Numbered from the stretch's first letter, positions 11,883-25,423 are shown. The stretch: DNA of 64,000 nt from Caenorhabditis remanei (GCF_010183535.1 NC_071331.1:13082001-13146000), one strand, 5' to 3'. Notes: a model not told the origin generated them from the letters alone. Numbers and translations are program-made.

Positions 11883-12708
11883 GCCACGTTTCCTTACTAT
11901 ATCAGAGGTAGTTTTCATAGATGAATTATTATTTAAAACATCATTTACTTTGATAAAACGCAGAAATAGATTGTAGTTTCTCTTGTTCAACAAACGAAAA
12001 TTGTAAAACTGAGAAGCCACGAGAAACTATACTGAGAACGTTGGATTTATGACTACCAAGCGAAAATCAATACACTTATGCGATTATTGAGTGTAACATT
12101 TTCTCTGAACACATTTTCCTCAATTTTTCCGCAAAACAACAGCACTTTCTGACGGAAAACCGCCTGCCGACTCCGCTCGACAAATGTCGAAATAGTCGTT
12201 CTTTTGTCCGAGAGGACTACACGGGGGCCGAGAAGCGGCAGGTCTCGCAGCGACTTGCTGACGCCGCGCAATACCGTAGGGCCTGCAGTTTAAATTTGAG
12301 ACCTTATCCGAAAGGGGCGTTATGCCAATTTTCGGACCTTTTTTAATACTTCCGAAAAATTTTTTGAAATTTTTCCCACGAAATATTGATTGATAAGTGA
12401 TTGTGCCCTCTTTTTCAAGCGTTTTATTCCTTTTTAATGTATACTTTTCGTGAGAAAAATTGTTTTAGGCCCGCCTCTTTTTTTCTCGAATTTGTCTGCT
12501 CGTTGTTGAACTTGGATTTTTGACTAATAATTTTATTTTTTTTTCAGGGTATTTTCTAGATAGTCTTAACGGCTACATTTTTTTTATTCAAAGGCTTTTT
12601 TATCCAGCTTTTTTTAACTTTATTTGTTCTTTTTCTGGTTCAGTAAAGTAAGGTAAGTCTCGAATTGAACTTTTTCTCAATAATTTTTTTTTTCAGATAG
12701 TAGTAAAA
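11883..12708. other. Intergenic region and 5' UTR of sqd-1
   Basis: Contains a locally GC-rich block at about 12140-12300 (including CTCGCAGCGACTTGCTGACG) in otherwise T-rich sequence. A polypyrimidine acceptor TTTTTTTTTCAG ends at 12696, just before the sqd-1 ATG, so the T-rich stretch before it is probably an outron or 5' UTR intron. No gene seen. Confidence 0.45.
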
Positions 12709-13805
12709 ATGGAAGCTACAGATAACAAGATTAACGGTAACGCCTCTGAGACTATCAAGGAAAATGGACACTCGACGAAGGGAAACGAGGACAAGAAGAT
12801 CTTTGTTGGTGGGATCTCTCCAGAAGTCAACAACGAAGACTTGAGCTCTCACTTCACCCAATACGGAGAAGTTTCTCAAGCACAGGTTAAATACGATCGA
12901 ACCAATGGACGCTCCCGAGGATTCGCATTCGTCGAATTTACCACCGGAGAAGGATGCAAGTTGGCTTTGGCTGCCCGCGAACAAACTATAAAAGGAAAAT
13001 CTGTAAGTATTAATTTTTTTTTAATTTCTAAACTCAAAAAAAATCGATTATTCAAATGTTTCAAATTTGTTTTTAAGGTCGAGGTGAAGCCAGCCAAATC
13101 CCGGGAAAACAAGAAGGTGTTCGTTGGAGGTCTTCCATCAGACTACAGCGAGCAAGAACTTCGCTCACATTTCGAACAATTCGGAAAGGTCGACGACATC
13201 GAATGGCCATTTGACAAGCAAACTAAGACCCGTCGTAACTTCGCTTTCATCGTATTCGAAGAAGAAGAGTCCGCCGACAAGGCTTCTTCCCAGACAAAGC
13301 AAACCTTCGGAACCCGCGAATGCGACGTGAAGAAGGCTGTCCCACAAGGAAAACGATTCCCAGGAGCCCAAGGGCGTATTCCAGGAGGTCGTGGAATGTA
13401 TGGAGGACGAGGCGGAAACAACAATGCCGGATGGTACGCTGGCTGGGGACAGATCGGAGCAATGCCATACGGAGCCGCAGCTACTGCTGGCTGGGGAGAT
13501 TGGTATGGAAACAATTTCTACCAACAACAAGCAGGTGGACACCATAATAACAGTGGATCTTCCCAAGGATATGGAAGTGGATACCAGAGTGAGTACTTAT
13601 TTTGGTCGTGATTCAGTGTCATTAAAAAGTACTGTTTCATTGATTTTTAAAAAATCAAAAAATGTTACCAACCTCGTCAGGTTTTTCAGGAAATAACAGT
13701 GGTTTCGACTACCAACAAGGGCAGGGAGCCAGACAAAACAGCAATGGCCAGCCCCGTTTCCAGCAACAACCACAACAACAAGCTGCCCAAGCTCAACAGT
13801 TCTAA
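12709..13805 (+). CDS. sqd-1: hnRNP A/B (Squid-type) RNA-binding protein, SQD-1 homologue
   Basis: Binds RNA in nucleus and cytoplasm; the Squid/hnRNP A/B family acts in mRNA packaging, export and translational control. Three exons (12709-13002, 13078-13588, 13690-13805) give 306 aa. Residues about 30-100 form RRM1 (RNP2 KIFVGGI, RNP1 RGFAFVEF) and about 110-185 form RRM2 (KVFVGGL, RNFAFIVF). The C-terminus is a low-complexity Gly/Tyr/Gln region with GGRGMYGGRGG and a run of Gln-rich repeats, typical of prion-like hnRNP tails. A CAG acceptor lies 12 bp upstream of the ATG and may be the trans-splice site. Strong recognition as the C. elegans SQD-1 orthologue; lsm-8 follows on the same strand after 1.07 kb. 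Confidence 0.93.
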
Positions 13806-14873
13806 AAGTGCCTTCTGAACTTCACCTCACCATCTGAAATGCCTTCAAAACCGTCCCTTCAGAATTCCTGTTCTTTTCCTCTTTCTACCTAATCTTTCAA
13901 AACTGTCATCAAAATTCTTTTGTCCTCACGCCTAAACTCAAACATAAGCAGTTTAAAAATCAATTCTAACGCGCGTTTTTCTTCTTTTCTAGCTTTTTTT
14001 GGCAATGACGATATGAGCTGTGTTGTTCCCGAAGTTTCTTCTATCGAACCTGTTTGTTTTGTTTTTCTGATCCTCTCCCAGAGACTCGTCGGTTTTCAGC
14101 CCTTCCGGTTGTCTGCTGATGGTTTGAATAACTCCCGGAATAATAATATCACACTTTTTGTTGTTTTAGATGATTTTTTATGAAAAAGTTTCTTTATCCA
14201 CCCTTCCGTTTAGATACTTAGAAGTGACTTCTCCATCATTGATCAGCTGTCTTTTGTTGTTCTCAAGTTGTTTCAGCTTGTTTCGTGTATATGAAAACAT
14301 CAAAAAGAAGCTGGAACATCTACTTCTATTTCCTAAAATCTGTATGCTTCCCCGAACCGTCGTTTAGTTGTTGTTATGGTGCTTTTTCCTTTATTCAGGA
14401 ATTTGTCTCCAATTAGACTGTACGATTCTCCATGATTTGTTGCCACATCTCATATTGAGTTGTATAGTTAGTTGTTATCCCCTTTATCTCATGTTTGAAG
14501 TGTATCTGATGAACAGTCAGGTGTCCAATCTTCGTCTAATCTCACAACATCCACCACCATGCAGAAGTCCCACCATTTGCTTTGTCGTTTTGCCACTCTC
14601 ACCCGTAAATTCGCCCCTTAAAACCCCAACCGATTCTAATAACTGCCTCAGTGTTTGACATGTTATTTGTTGTCACTTCTTTCAATGTATGATAGATTCG
14701 TGTCAAACATGTGTGTTGAAATTAAGCTGAGAATGAAATTTTTGAGGACTATATATTTCATATCATCAAGATAATTTTTTATTGAAACTTTGAACGAACA
14801 GGTGAGTAGCCGTGCGGAAAATACCTGTGGACTACAAAGAGTCATTCTTACCCCTTTTTTCCAGACAGGAGAA
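13806..14873. other. sqd-1 3' UTR and lsm-8 upstream region
   Basis: T-rich, non-coding in appearance. Holds the sqd-1 3' UTR. A CCAG at about 14861-14864 lies 9 bp before the lsm-8 ATG and is a likely splice or trans-splice acceptor. The spacing to sqd-1 (about 1.07 kb) is long for a C. elegans-type operon, so shared transcription is not supported. Confidence 0.4.
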
Positions 14874-17800
14874 ATGACTTCGACTCTTGAATCATACATG
14901 AACCGAATGGTGAACGTGGTCACTGGAGATGGTCGAATTATTGTTGGACTTCTCAAGGTAGCTGAAACTGCTGCTTAGTTGATCAATAATAATTGTGTGA
15001 ACAGAACCATTTGAGTTATTAGGATTCTTCCTGTTATCAAAAGTGTTTCCTGAGGGGAGCATCGTAAAATATTAAAAATAGAAGAAACAAGTTTAGATAA
15101 CCACGTTTAACTGTGTTTGTTACACGAGTTCGTTTCATAAGAGCTTACTTGGTAATCATAAATATACTTTCAGGGATTCGACCAACTAATCAACTTGGTC
15201 ATAGAAGACGCACACGAACGATCCTATTCAGAAACAGAAGGCGTTCTAACGACACCGTTGGGACTCTACATCATTCGAGGAGAAAATGTGTAAGCGCGGT
15301 TGGAAATTTTAAAAAAATAGGAAAAGATGAATAACGACAACCTGAAAAAGGTTTCATCCAAAAAAAGTTATATATTTCCCGTAAGGGCCGATATGTTTCC
15401 TTGCCGTTAGTAGACAAGGGAATTTAATCTGGCGCAGTCGTCTAGCTATTCTGTAGATTTCTATCCGTCTTCAAATCATTCAGTTATTCTCTGCTCTAAA
15501 ACTACGGCCGTACCACCCAATGCCGGGTCAAACGATCAACACACTCCTGAAAACATTTATTTCCGTGTCCCATCTCTCTCTCACTTCTTTCCGTGCAAGA
15601 CTTTCGCACAACTGACCAATTGTTTCAATTGCCGAGCTGAGTTGATATCCGCTCGTGCTGGGCAAGCTAAGAATTAGCTCTTTGATCATTTCTTGTCAAC
15701 TTGATTTTATACGACAGCGGAGAAATGGTTGTTTCAAAAATTATATTCGACATTTGAATTACCCACTTCAACGTACCAAATAATGTTCGAGATCTCTGAG
15801 TTATTCCTGTTCTCAAATTGAAGAAATTTCTCACTTTCTTTCCGGACGAAAGGCCAATCCGTACGAAAAATCGACCTGTGTTCCAATGACCTTAAACACA
15901 AAAGAACAATCCGGAGCCCGATGTTAGAACATTTTTGTTTATTATGCTAACTCGAGCAAGTCGGTGTAAATATTTGTTGAGACGAATAAAAATTCCATAG
16001 ACATAAGTTCTCACCATTGAACACCAAGTACAAAATCGGTGCAATAAAAAGAACAATCTGTAGTGGTCATAAGTGTGAAATTATTTTCGCATGTTACTTT
16101 TCTCAAATGACCCTGTGGGAAATTAAACGAACTTCCTCACCGTGTTTAGATGAAAACGTTGCCGCTGATAACATATTTATGTCATATTCTTCCTTTCGCA
16201 ATGGATTCTGTAATTTCTATAGATTTTTTCATGATCTGAATCAAAATGTTGCAAGTGCGCTCGGTCGGCACACTACTCTTGTACTCCTCACGTCTTCTTC
16301 GAATTGGGAATCTTTTCTTCTTTTCTCAGCCCTCTCCTCGTGCAAACACTCTTTACGGAATTCTATGAACTCTCCTTCAGGCCAATTATTTTGCCATTTT
16401 CAAGAATGTACCACGCTAAATTCCGCCCAGCATCGATTTATCTTCTTTTTTTTTCGAAAATCAAAGGAAGATTGACTAACCGAGTAGATTGACCCAATTT
16501 CAAAGACGATTTTGGCTTTTTCATTACCCGACGTGATCAATCGTCTCGTTTTTGCAAGAGAAATGTTAGAAAATCATGATGGTGATAAGATTTAATTGTG
16601 ATCATCAACGGACACTCCTTAAAATAGAATTCCCAGTAATTCGTAAAGGGCCGTCTGTATTAATTTTTCTGATCTTCCGTTACTTAACTCCATTGAATAA
16701 ATCTGAGGCATCTTGAGTCATCGCTTCGATAGAATATTCTTTCTGTCTTGGTATTTGTGCTACCTACTGGATCGAGTTTTTTGTTCCGATGGTCGGTTAG
16801 TTTCTGTACAGCTCTCTTCAGCACAAGAAATGCTTGTTTCTGTGCTCTTTCTATTCGAAATACACGGCAAGCGGGCACAGGAAGAAATGACGTGTCAAAA
16901 CATCGCTTCCAATTGCTCTTTTTCTTATTATCCTACCGTCTTTTCTCGCCCCAAAAGCTGTCTGATGCTTGACCATCATGATTGCTTGAAGCTGCAGCAC
17001 CCGCTATTGTTTGTACTGTCTGCCTTTTTCTCGACAAAAAAGAAGAGAGGAAACGGTATTGCGGACGGCCAAGAATACGAAAAAGGAGAGAGCGAGAAAT
17101 GGTGGAAAGTATCCGTTTTCCTAGTCAGTCGAAACTTCTCGTGCCGCCTTGTCGTTCAACAAGAATGTTCTCTCTTTCGATTCCATGAGTCATGTCTTTT
17201 CTGCAATTAATACACCAAAGAGCACACTTTTAATCATTCAGCTTTAGGCGATTTCATTCCTTTCTTTGAAAATAGATATTTGATAAGTGGTTTCTTTTTC
17301 TATTGATTTTTCGTTTCCGATACAGTGCTCACTAGAGAACACACACTCTACACACTTGAAATGTGAAGTGATAATAACTTATTTCGAAATTATTTTTTCT
17401 TTTTGGTCACACCAGTGACTAGTTTCATAAAGAAGTTTGCAACTTTCTCTCCGTTTCAGCTGTTAGAACATTCATTTCATATATTAAAAAGGGAGATCTA
17501 TGTAGACATGCGTGGGATGTCGGCCTTAATCTATCGCGTTTTCACACTTTTCCTTCCATTCAATTCGTTCGAACTGCGTTCAAAGCATCTAAATGTGAAT
17601 AAAAAAGTGGTCCGAACCTGTCCTTTCATTTCAATAGGTTTTCGGAACGTTTTTGTGAGAGAGAGTGTGAAAGAAACCGTCGCTGTTTTTCTATACGTTT
17701 CCATGAGTTTGGACCGGTATATAAACTGAGATTTAGTGCTGGAAAAATTTGATTCGAGTAGAAAACAAACGAAAATTGAATATCTGATTTCTTCCATTTT

Positions 17801-17900
17801 TAGAGCCATTATTGGCGAGATCGACGAGGAACTGGACAAACGCGTCGATTTAGAAAATGTGAAGGCGGCTCCATTGGCACCGATTTGGATCCCTCAATGA
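14874..17900 (+). CDS. lsm-8: U6 snRNA-associated Sm-like protein LSm8
   Basis: Subunit of the nuclear LSm2-8 ring that binds the 3' oligo-U of U6 snRNA and is needed for pre-mRNA splicing; LSm8 defines the nuclear ring as opposed to the cytoplasmic LSm1-7 decay complex. Exons 14874-14957, 15174-15289 and 17804-17900 give 98 aa, close to the human protein. The Sm1 motif covers MVNVVTGDGRIIVGLLKGFD and the Sm2 motif includes YIIRGENV. The C-terminal extension ends in APIWIPQ. The second intron is 2,514 bp, very long compared with the other introns in this block, and could hold regulatory or non-coding RNA elements, though I identify none. Confidence 0.95.
15290..17803 (+). other. 2.5-kb intron 2 of lsm-8
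   Basis: Begins GTAAGC and ends TTTTTAG. No protein-coding exon is convincing on either strand: the longest open frames are Phe/Ser-rich and lack splice context. A GC-richer patch lies at about 15380-15540. I see no tRNA cloverleaf or recognisable snRNA. Confidence 0.5.
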
Positions 17901-18043
17901 ACTAATCGATAGTATCGATTGTGTTTTCCCATTCGCGTTGTATTGACTGGTTACTCCTTTTCATCTTCTTTCTCTCTCCTCTCCCCATTTTCTGACCTTT
18001 TCTCTCTTTTCTTCATGATACTTTTCCATTCTTCAATCCCTAA
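17901..18043 (+). other. lsm-8 3' UTR region
   Basis: Pyrimidine-rich sequence following the lsm-8 stop codon and interrupted by the MITE at 18044; probably 3' UTR and terminator sequence. No other feature seen. Confidence 0.35.
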
Positions 18044-18521
18044 TGGACCTATTCTGGGGTAGCAAAAAATAGTTTTTTGCTAATTTTTTGCTATTCAGAA
18101 AGTAGCAAAAAAAGCAAAAAACTCCTGGTTTGGAGACATTTTTTGCTTGACCTTTTCTAGGCCAGCCCGCCCTTTTCTAGGCCATTCGCTGCAAGACCTG
18201 TGTTTGGTGTAGATTTACGGGAGATTTTTTTGGGATTTTTTCAGCAAAGTTCGGAAAAAAATCATTTAACGTTTACAAAGTATGGAATAAATCAATAAAA
18301 TTACGAATTCAGTTCAAAAGTAGCGATAAAGTACATGAATGCTGAAAAAATCGCAAAAAAATCTCCCGTAAATCTACACATGGCCTAGAAAACCGCGGGC
18401 TGGCCTAGAAAAGGTCAAGCAAAAAATGCCTCCAAACCAGGAGTTTTTTGCTTTTTTTGCTACTTTCTGAATAGCAAAAAATAAGCAAAAAACTATTTTT
18501 TGCTACCCCAGAATAGGTCCA
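18044..18521. mobile_element. 478-bp MITE with long terminal inverted repeats and TAA duplications
   Basis: The first roughly 190 bp (from TGGACCTATTCTGGGGTAGC) are repeated in inverted orientation at the end (finishing GAATAGGTCCA at 18521). Both sides are flanked by TAA (18041-18043 and 18522-18524). Long inverted repeats, no coding capacity and a 3-bp TAA target duplication fit a PIF/Harbinger (Tourist-like) miniature element. The arms contain repeated GCAAAAAA words and paired AGGCCAGCC blocks (about 18160-18180 and 18398-18415). The middle spacer is AT-rich. Confidence 0.85.
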
Positions 18522-18792
18522 TAATGTTGTTCTCTTTTTCTTTATGAACTCGGATCTCTTTACTGAATATTTTGTAAAAATTCCCGTACCTGTTTAATTT
18601 ATTCCACAGATATCTTTTTTTAATGAATAATTGATTTATTATAATTATACTACCTGGCGTTCTCTTCATACCGTCCTTTTTTCATCGGTCGATTATTTTT
18701 TTCGTCATTCGCGTGTTCTACCCTTTTCTAAATTACATTTTTCAGCTTATATTTCGTCGTATTTTCAATTGAATAGAAAGAACGACATCAAA

Positions 18793-21700
18793 ATGAATAG
18801 CAGAGTAAGTTTTATTTGATATTTTCGTAGGATTTTTGAAAAGTAGAATTCTGGCTAGCTTCATATTCTTCTCTGTTTCAGGATCGTACCGACAGTCGTC
18901 GCCCGAAATTCCGGGATCATCGTACTCCACAGTTCGGCGGTGGTGGAGGCCGTCGTCATGAGAATCCTGCACATTATCCACAAAAACACAGAGTTTTGTC
19001 TCCAATTCGACGTACGGCCGGTTCTCCCGATAGACGTCAACGTGATCAACGCCACAATTCTCCAGAAGTTCGACGGGATCATAGAGAGCGCCACAGATCG
19101 CAGGAAAAGGAAACGAAAGACGCTGTGGTTGGTAGATTCACTCAAACAAAATATCCCTAGAGTAACTATTCTCTATATCTTGAAATGGCATACGGACTAT
19201 TGACTTCTGAGAATTATCAAGCAATTATTTGGTTATCATGACGCGACGACCGTAACTCTCAATCTAGGTCACATCTTCATCGACGGCGGCAGTGTCTTCT
19301 GGATCTTCACGTGGTGCCACGTCAGCATCTGTCACGTCATCGTCGATGAGCCAGAGAAAAGAGAGTGGAGAGAGACGCAGAGAGGCAGACAGAGAGGAAA
19401 AGATCAAGGATAAAAAGAATGAAGAGAGAAGGAAAGAAACTACGGTTTGTACTTGAAAAAATTATTGTATTGTTACTGTGTGTATCAATGTTGAGAAATC
19501 TGAAGATGTGCTAGAAGTTAACTAGTTTGAAAATATATACCTTCCTAAGATCACAAGTTCAAATTAAAACTTTATTTCAGGATCGCTCTCGATCTTCGAA
19601 CGTGGCTGCCAGAATTCAAGCTCCAGTCGTTTCATCTTCTTCAACTTCTCAAAATTCACACCGTCATCATCACGGTCAGCAGCGAGAAACCGACTGGAAA
19701 AAACCCCTTGAGGTATGTTGGTCGAGTCGAAATTTGAAATTCATCATCTAGTAACATGCACCTATTATATGTTTCAAAAGACATTAGTTTCTTACTAGTA
19801 GCATGACGTTTTCGAATCAGGCAAGTACATTATTGTCAACTTCCTCCACTGCTTTCTTACCTGACTGCAGTCGTCCCTTTACTGATTCAGTCTTCCCTGA
19901 CTATCATTCATTCAACCAGTGTACTTGAATCAAGACTATCAAATTTATTTTCCAACTTTTCCATTCGTTTCCCATTTCATTTCTGAATCGGGGCATGCAA
20001 GTTTGCACATCGTAAACTTCCGCTTTCTGACTATCTGTATGGTTTGCATCTTTTTCGTCTTCTTCATATTATTCGCAATTTCTTCCTGTAACTTCAAATA
20101 ATCGAAATTGCTTTTTGCCATTCTCTCCATTTGAATAGCCGAATGCCGTCACATTTTTCATGCAAACAACCGAGTGATAACACAGTGCGATGGCGATGAT
20201 AAGAGTGTCAAAGTGATTGTATAATAGAAAGAGAGCATAGCGGCACAGTGATTGATGGCCATTCACGCCTGCTTCTTTTTGTGTTTTAGGTGAAACAGAG
20301 CACAAAATGTGTCTCTTCACCGAAATAGTTGCCATTTTTTTTTAGAATTCATCGTCAATATTATTTATTGACGGCATTGGTCTTTGCCTTATTAAGAGTT
20401 TGCAGACTTTGGTTGAAATTAAAGTAGTAGTAAAGTGAAAGGCTTCATTTTAAGATATCTTCCCCAATTAGCATCAATAATAATTCAGTTAAATTCGAGT
20501 CTCCTTTTAGTGCGTTTCCTTAAATTCCTGTCACTGCCTAAGTACATTGTGTGATAAGGAGATTAACACTATTCCTAAAGTAAAATGATGATTAGCGTCG
20601 TTTCAGAGTCTCTAATTCCCGTTTCAGACCAGTTTGCATGTTCTTATTTTCTCACTAGACAATCAATTCTTATTTTCAATGTTTCAGAAACGTCCAGTTG
20701 ATAATCGTCCGATGACATACGCCACTGACAAATCGTCTTCATCTGGACCCACATCTTCTAGTCGCCCGCGACACAGTTCTGCAGACCGTCACAAGTCTTC
20801 GTCAAGTTCTTCACGTCGTCGCGAAGAGGACAAGTCGAAGGACAGAGGACATTCGAAACGTGAGGAAGAAAAGAAAACAGATGACAGATCCAGTAGTAGC
20901 AGAAGACGCGACGAAGAGAATAAGGATAGAAATACGGAGAGCAAACGTGAGAAGAAGGAGGAGATCCCAAAAGAAGAGAAATTAGTTGCGGATGAAACAA
21001 AAGAAGAAGATGAAGCTGTTGCGATGCAAGGCTTGGAAGAGGTTGATTCTTGTAAGTTCGAATTTGGCAAGAAGAGAAAATGTACTCTTGTTGTTTCAGG
21101 TGAAGGCGATGAAAGCGCTGAACTTGTTCCAAAACCAACTGTAGCTGCAGATGAACCAGCACCACCGTCGCCTGAAAAATCAGTTCACAGTGCTGTTGGA
21201 TCCAATGCTTCTGCAGAATCCGACAGCGAGGAGGAACTAGATTACGAGGAGGATGACATTGATGTTGACATCGGTGATGACATAGACGTCGAAACAATGA
21301 AATTGGCAGCTAGAGGAGACTTGAAAGTTGATGATACTACTGACGAGGAACCATACGATGAGAATGAAGCTCATGATCTTATAGACGATGATGATGAGGT
21401 TGAGGCCAGGAAGGACGGCGAGCCAGAAACTAAGAAATTGAAAACTGAGAAGAAGGAGGACCGAAAGGAACATGGTACTTATTTTCGAAATTTTCATCGG
21501 ATTCTGCATGTCCAATTGCCGACAGTCATCTTCTCTTACTGACGCCCGCTATCAAATTTGGAGCTTTTCGGATTCAGACCACTTAAAATCAACCCTGAGC
21601 TTTGTCCCTATAGGCCCTCCCAACCGATTTGAATTTTGAAGTCCCCGTTCATAACTTATGGTTTACTGATATCTTTCGAAATTGACGAATTCAGTCAGAA

Positions 21701-22729
21701 GCTGGCCCGTGACTAACAATCCCTCATTCCACTCTTGTCACTTGCACACCTTTCCAGTTAATCAGTTCCCCGCCCGAGCCAATACTGTCCGGTTCACCTC
21801 AAGTTCAAAAGTTGTCCCCATTCAATATCACTTTCCTAGGCTCCTCATCATCGAAAAGCCATCGCCGTCGGGATGAGAACAAGAGTGCGCAGTCGTCTTC
21901 GGATCGCAAGGAACGTCGTCGCAGTCGATCAAAGGAGCGTCCGAGAGACGTTAATCGAAAGGATGCGAGGAGAAACGAAAGGCCATCGACAACAGAAAGG
22001 AGCGCTCATAGAGGAGGAGCAGGTACAGAAAAACAGCGAATACCATCGCTTCTGACAATGCGGATAGCCGCGCCACCTGGGATTAAGAAAATGGAAACTT
22101 TTTATCATAGTAGTGGTGATACTTCTTCTCATTCATCTGAAGGCGTCGGTGAGACGTTTTCTAACAGATGGTGTCAGTGTTCTTGTGCGCATCACATGCC
22201 ATCAACCTCTACAGCCGGATCCCTAGATGCGTCCCCAGCCTCTACGTCCTCATCGAATTCAGAAGTATCAGCATCCGGAATCCCGTCACTGATGTCATTG
22301 CGGACCCCGTTTAATTACAACTGCCTCTTTTTAGCTCCACCTCTACCACCACAACCACCAAGAAGAAGCCACGAGCCTGCAGCACGAATCAGAGCCCCAT
22401 CGCCGCCGCGTCGATCATTTGGAGATAGAAGTGCCCAGAGAACTGAGGATCATCGTGGAGGAGGACGTCATGTGGCTGGAGAGCAACAACCACGCCGCCG
22501 ATCGCCAGAACGAGTAAGACGCGATGATAGAAGGTTCGGTGGTTTCGAGGATCGAAAGAGAATCGAAAGAGCACCGATTGACGTTGGAAAAGTCAGTTGA
22601 TTCGGGAATATGAAAACCTCATCAATAACAATTTTTCAGAATCGTTCTCCACTTCATCGTCGTCGTCTTTCACCACCACGTGGCAGACCAGGAGAGAAGG
22701 TCGTTCAATCCTACCGTAATGGAGTCTAA
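18793..22729 (+). CDS. Arg/Ser-rich and acidic low-complexity protein, nuclear type, function unknown
   Basis: Multi-exon gene reading MNSRDRTDSRRPKFRDHR at the start. Exons that keep frame lie at about 18793-18804, 18882-19130, 19268-19443, 19581-19711, 20689-21055, 21111-21475, 21841-22022, 22335-22591 and 22640-22729, ending VVQSYRNGV. The protein is almost entirely low complexity. It has basic RS/RD-rich parts (SRRREEDKSKDRGHSKREEE), an acidic middle (SDSEEELDYEEDDIDVDIGD) and a C-terminal region rich in RRRSPER and SPPR. This composition is typical of splicing or mRNA-processing factors, but there is no RRM or zinc finger and I do not recognise the orthologue. A 55-bp GTAAGT...TTTCAG intron at 21056-21110 is likely although the frame stays open through it. 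The 312-bp interval 22023-22334 is also open and may be retained. Confidence 0.7.
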
Positions 22730-24123
<1,394 letters not shown>

Positions 24124-24389
24124 GCCCCTTCATTGTAACTCTCGCTCAACAAGTTACCCCCTTCACTGCTTTTCTGTAATTATGTGATTTCTCATTCACA
24201 TTCCCTCCGAATTCTAGTCATTATGTCTCGCATAACTTATTTGATAACTTCACTACCATTGTCGTCTACCAAAGATTTACTTTTTTCTAATTTTATAACG
24301 CTTGTAGAATGAATAAATAAACTAAATTTGATGTGAATCCTTTTTCAGATATGAAAAATGTTTACTTCATTTGAAAAATTCATTGAAAT

Positions 24390-24855
24390 TTATTCATACA
24401 GCGAAGCAATAGTCTTTCCTTGTACCGCAAAACTTTTTGCATCTTTGAAATCAAATGATATGAATATCCGGGTGGAGTCTAGTTTCAGTTGATCGGACAG
24501 AATTGATGTCAGCTTTTTGGCGTATACATCGTTTTCAGTTCGCGATGAAGGTCTAGTGGTTTGAAACTGAAAGCTGGAGTTTTGTTTCTGTGTTTTTCTA
24601 ACAGAATTCCAATAACTCACATTAACAACTGCCACCGCAACCTCCTTATTCTCGAATCCTACCCGTATTCTGACAGCTGGCTCCACAATAACCACGAATT
24701 TGTCAGATGGCATATCCATTGCAATTGATAAACCATAACTCACGTCTTGCTGAAACTGAATATTTCTTCACAATAGAACTGTCACTTGACCTCACCTCTA
24801 GCTTTTCTGGAATGTCTGCACTCCGAATATTCGTTTGAATCCTCACAATCTGCAT
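24390..24855 (-). CDS. mif-4: Macrophage migration inhibitory factor homologue MIF-4
   Basis: Member of the MIF/D-dopachrome tautomerase superfamily. Three exons (24855-24796, 24749-24621, 24566-24390) total 366 bp, 121 aa. IQTNIRSADIPEKLEQDVS aligns with the MIF N-terminal strand and helix, and YAKKLTSILSDQLKLDSTRI with the second helix and following strand. The start is fixed by a TTTCAG 9 bp upstream of the ATG, probably a trans-splice site. The residue after Met is Gln, not the Pro that after Met removal is the catalytic base of canonical MIF tautomerases, so tautomerase activity is doubtful if this start is right. The last intron is 54 bp and open in frame. Family assignment is firm; mif-4 rather than another paralogue rests on synteny. 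Confidence 0.88.
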
Positions 24856-25423
24856 TCTGTCGGCCTGAAACTACTAGACGTACAGTATGAATATTGTCAG
24901 TTTCGCAACATGAATCATTAGAAATTGTACACATTTCCACCGGCCGACAAACTAAAAAAGGCTCTCAGTCAGCTGAGAAAACATTTCATTTTTTATTTCG
25001 GAGAAAGAGTCGAGACACTCGACAACACAAAAACACACAACTCCATTTGTCAATGTTTTTGTGCGCAAAAAGAGGAGAAAACAAGATGACATGGAAACAA
25101 TTAGTGCGGGAATTGGGAGAAGAAGTTTGACCTTGGGTGGTATGGGTACACTAATAGGGGGAATCATTGAAATTGGGTTAGGGGATACGGTCAGAAGGGT
25201 GGGATCAGGAAGTTGGTTAACTTACCCGAAAGATGAGTCATTTGGAGAAGAGTCTAGTTGAAACCCAAGGAGCTGAAATAAGTGTTTTCGGTCAGGTGAC
25301 AGTTGTGCAAAGATATCGTACCTTGTGATAGAATTTTGAATAAATATCTCGGATTGTCACCCGGGTTCTGACTATTTTGAATCAAAAATTGATTATGAAT
25401 TTTAATTCTTTCAAAAAGGTTCA
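24856..25423. other. Spacer upstream of mif-4
   Basis: No convincing gene. Contains the presumed mif-4 promoter and the 3' flank of the small minus-strand ORF ending at 25424. Open frames here have no splice context or homology I can see. Confidence 0.4.

Noticed and set aside
13143..13566. Several antisense frames over 70 aa inside sqd-1
   Set aside because: Shadows of the real coding strand; no splice signals.
15380..15540. GC-richer patch in lsm-8 intron considered as 5S rRNA or other structured RNA
   Set aside because: Does not match 5S promoter or rRNA sequence known to me, and no clear stem architecture.
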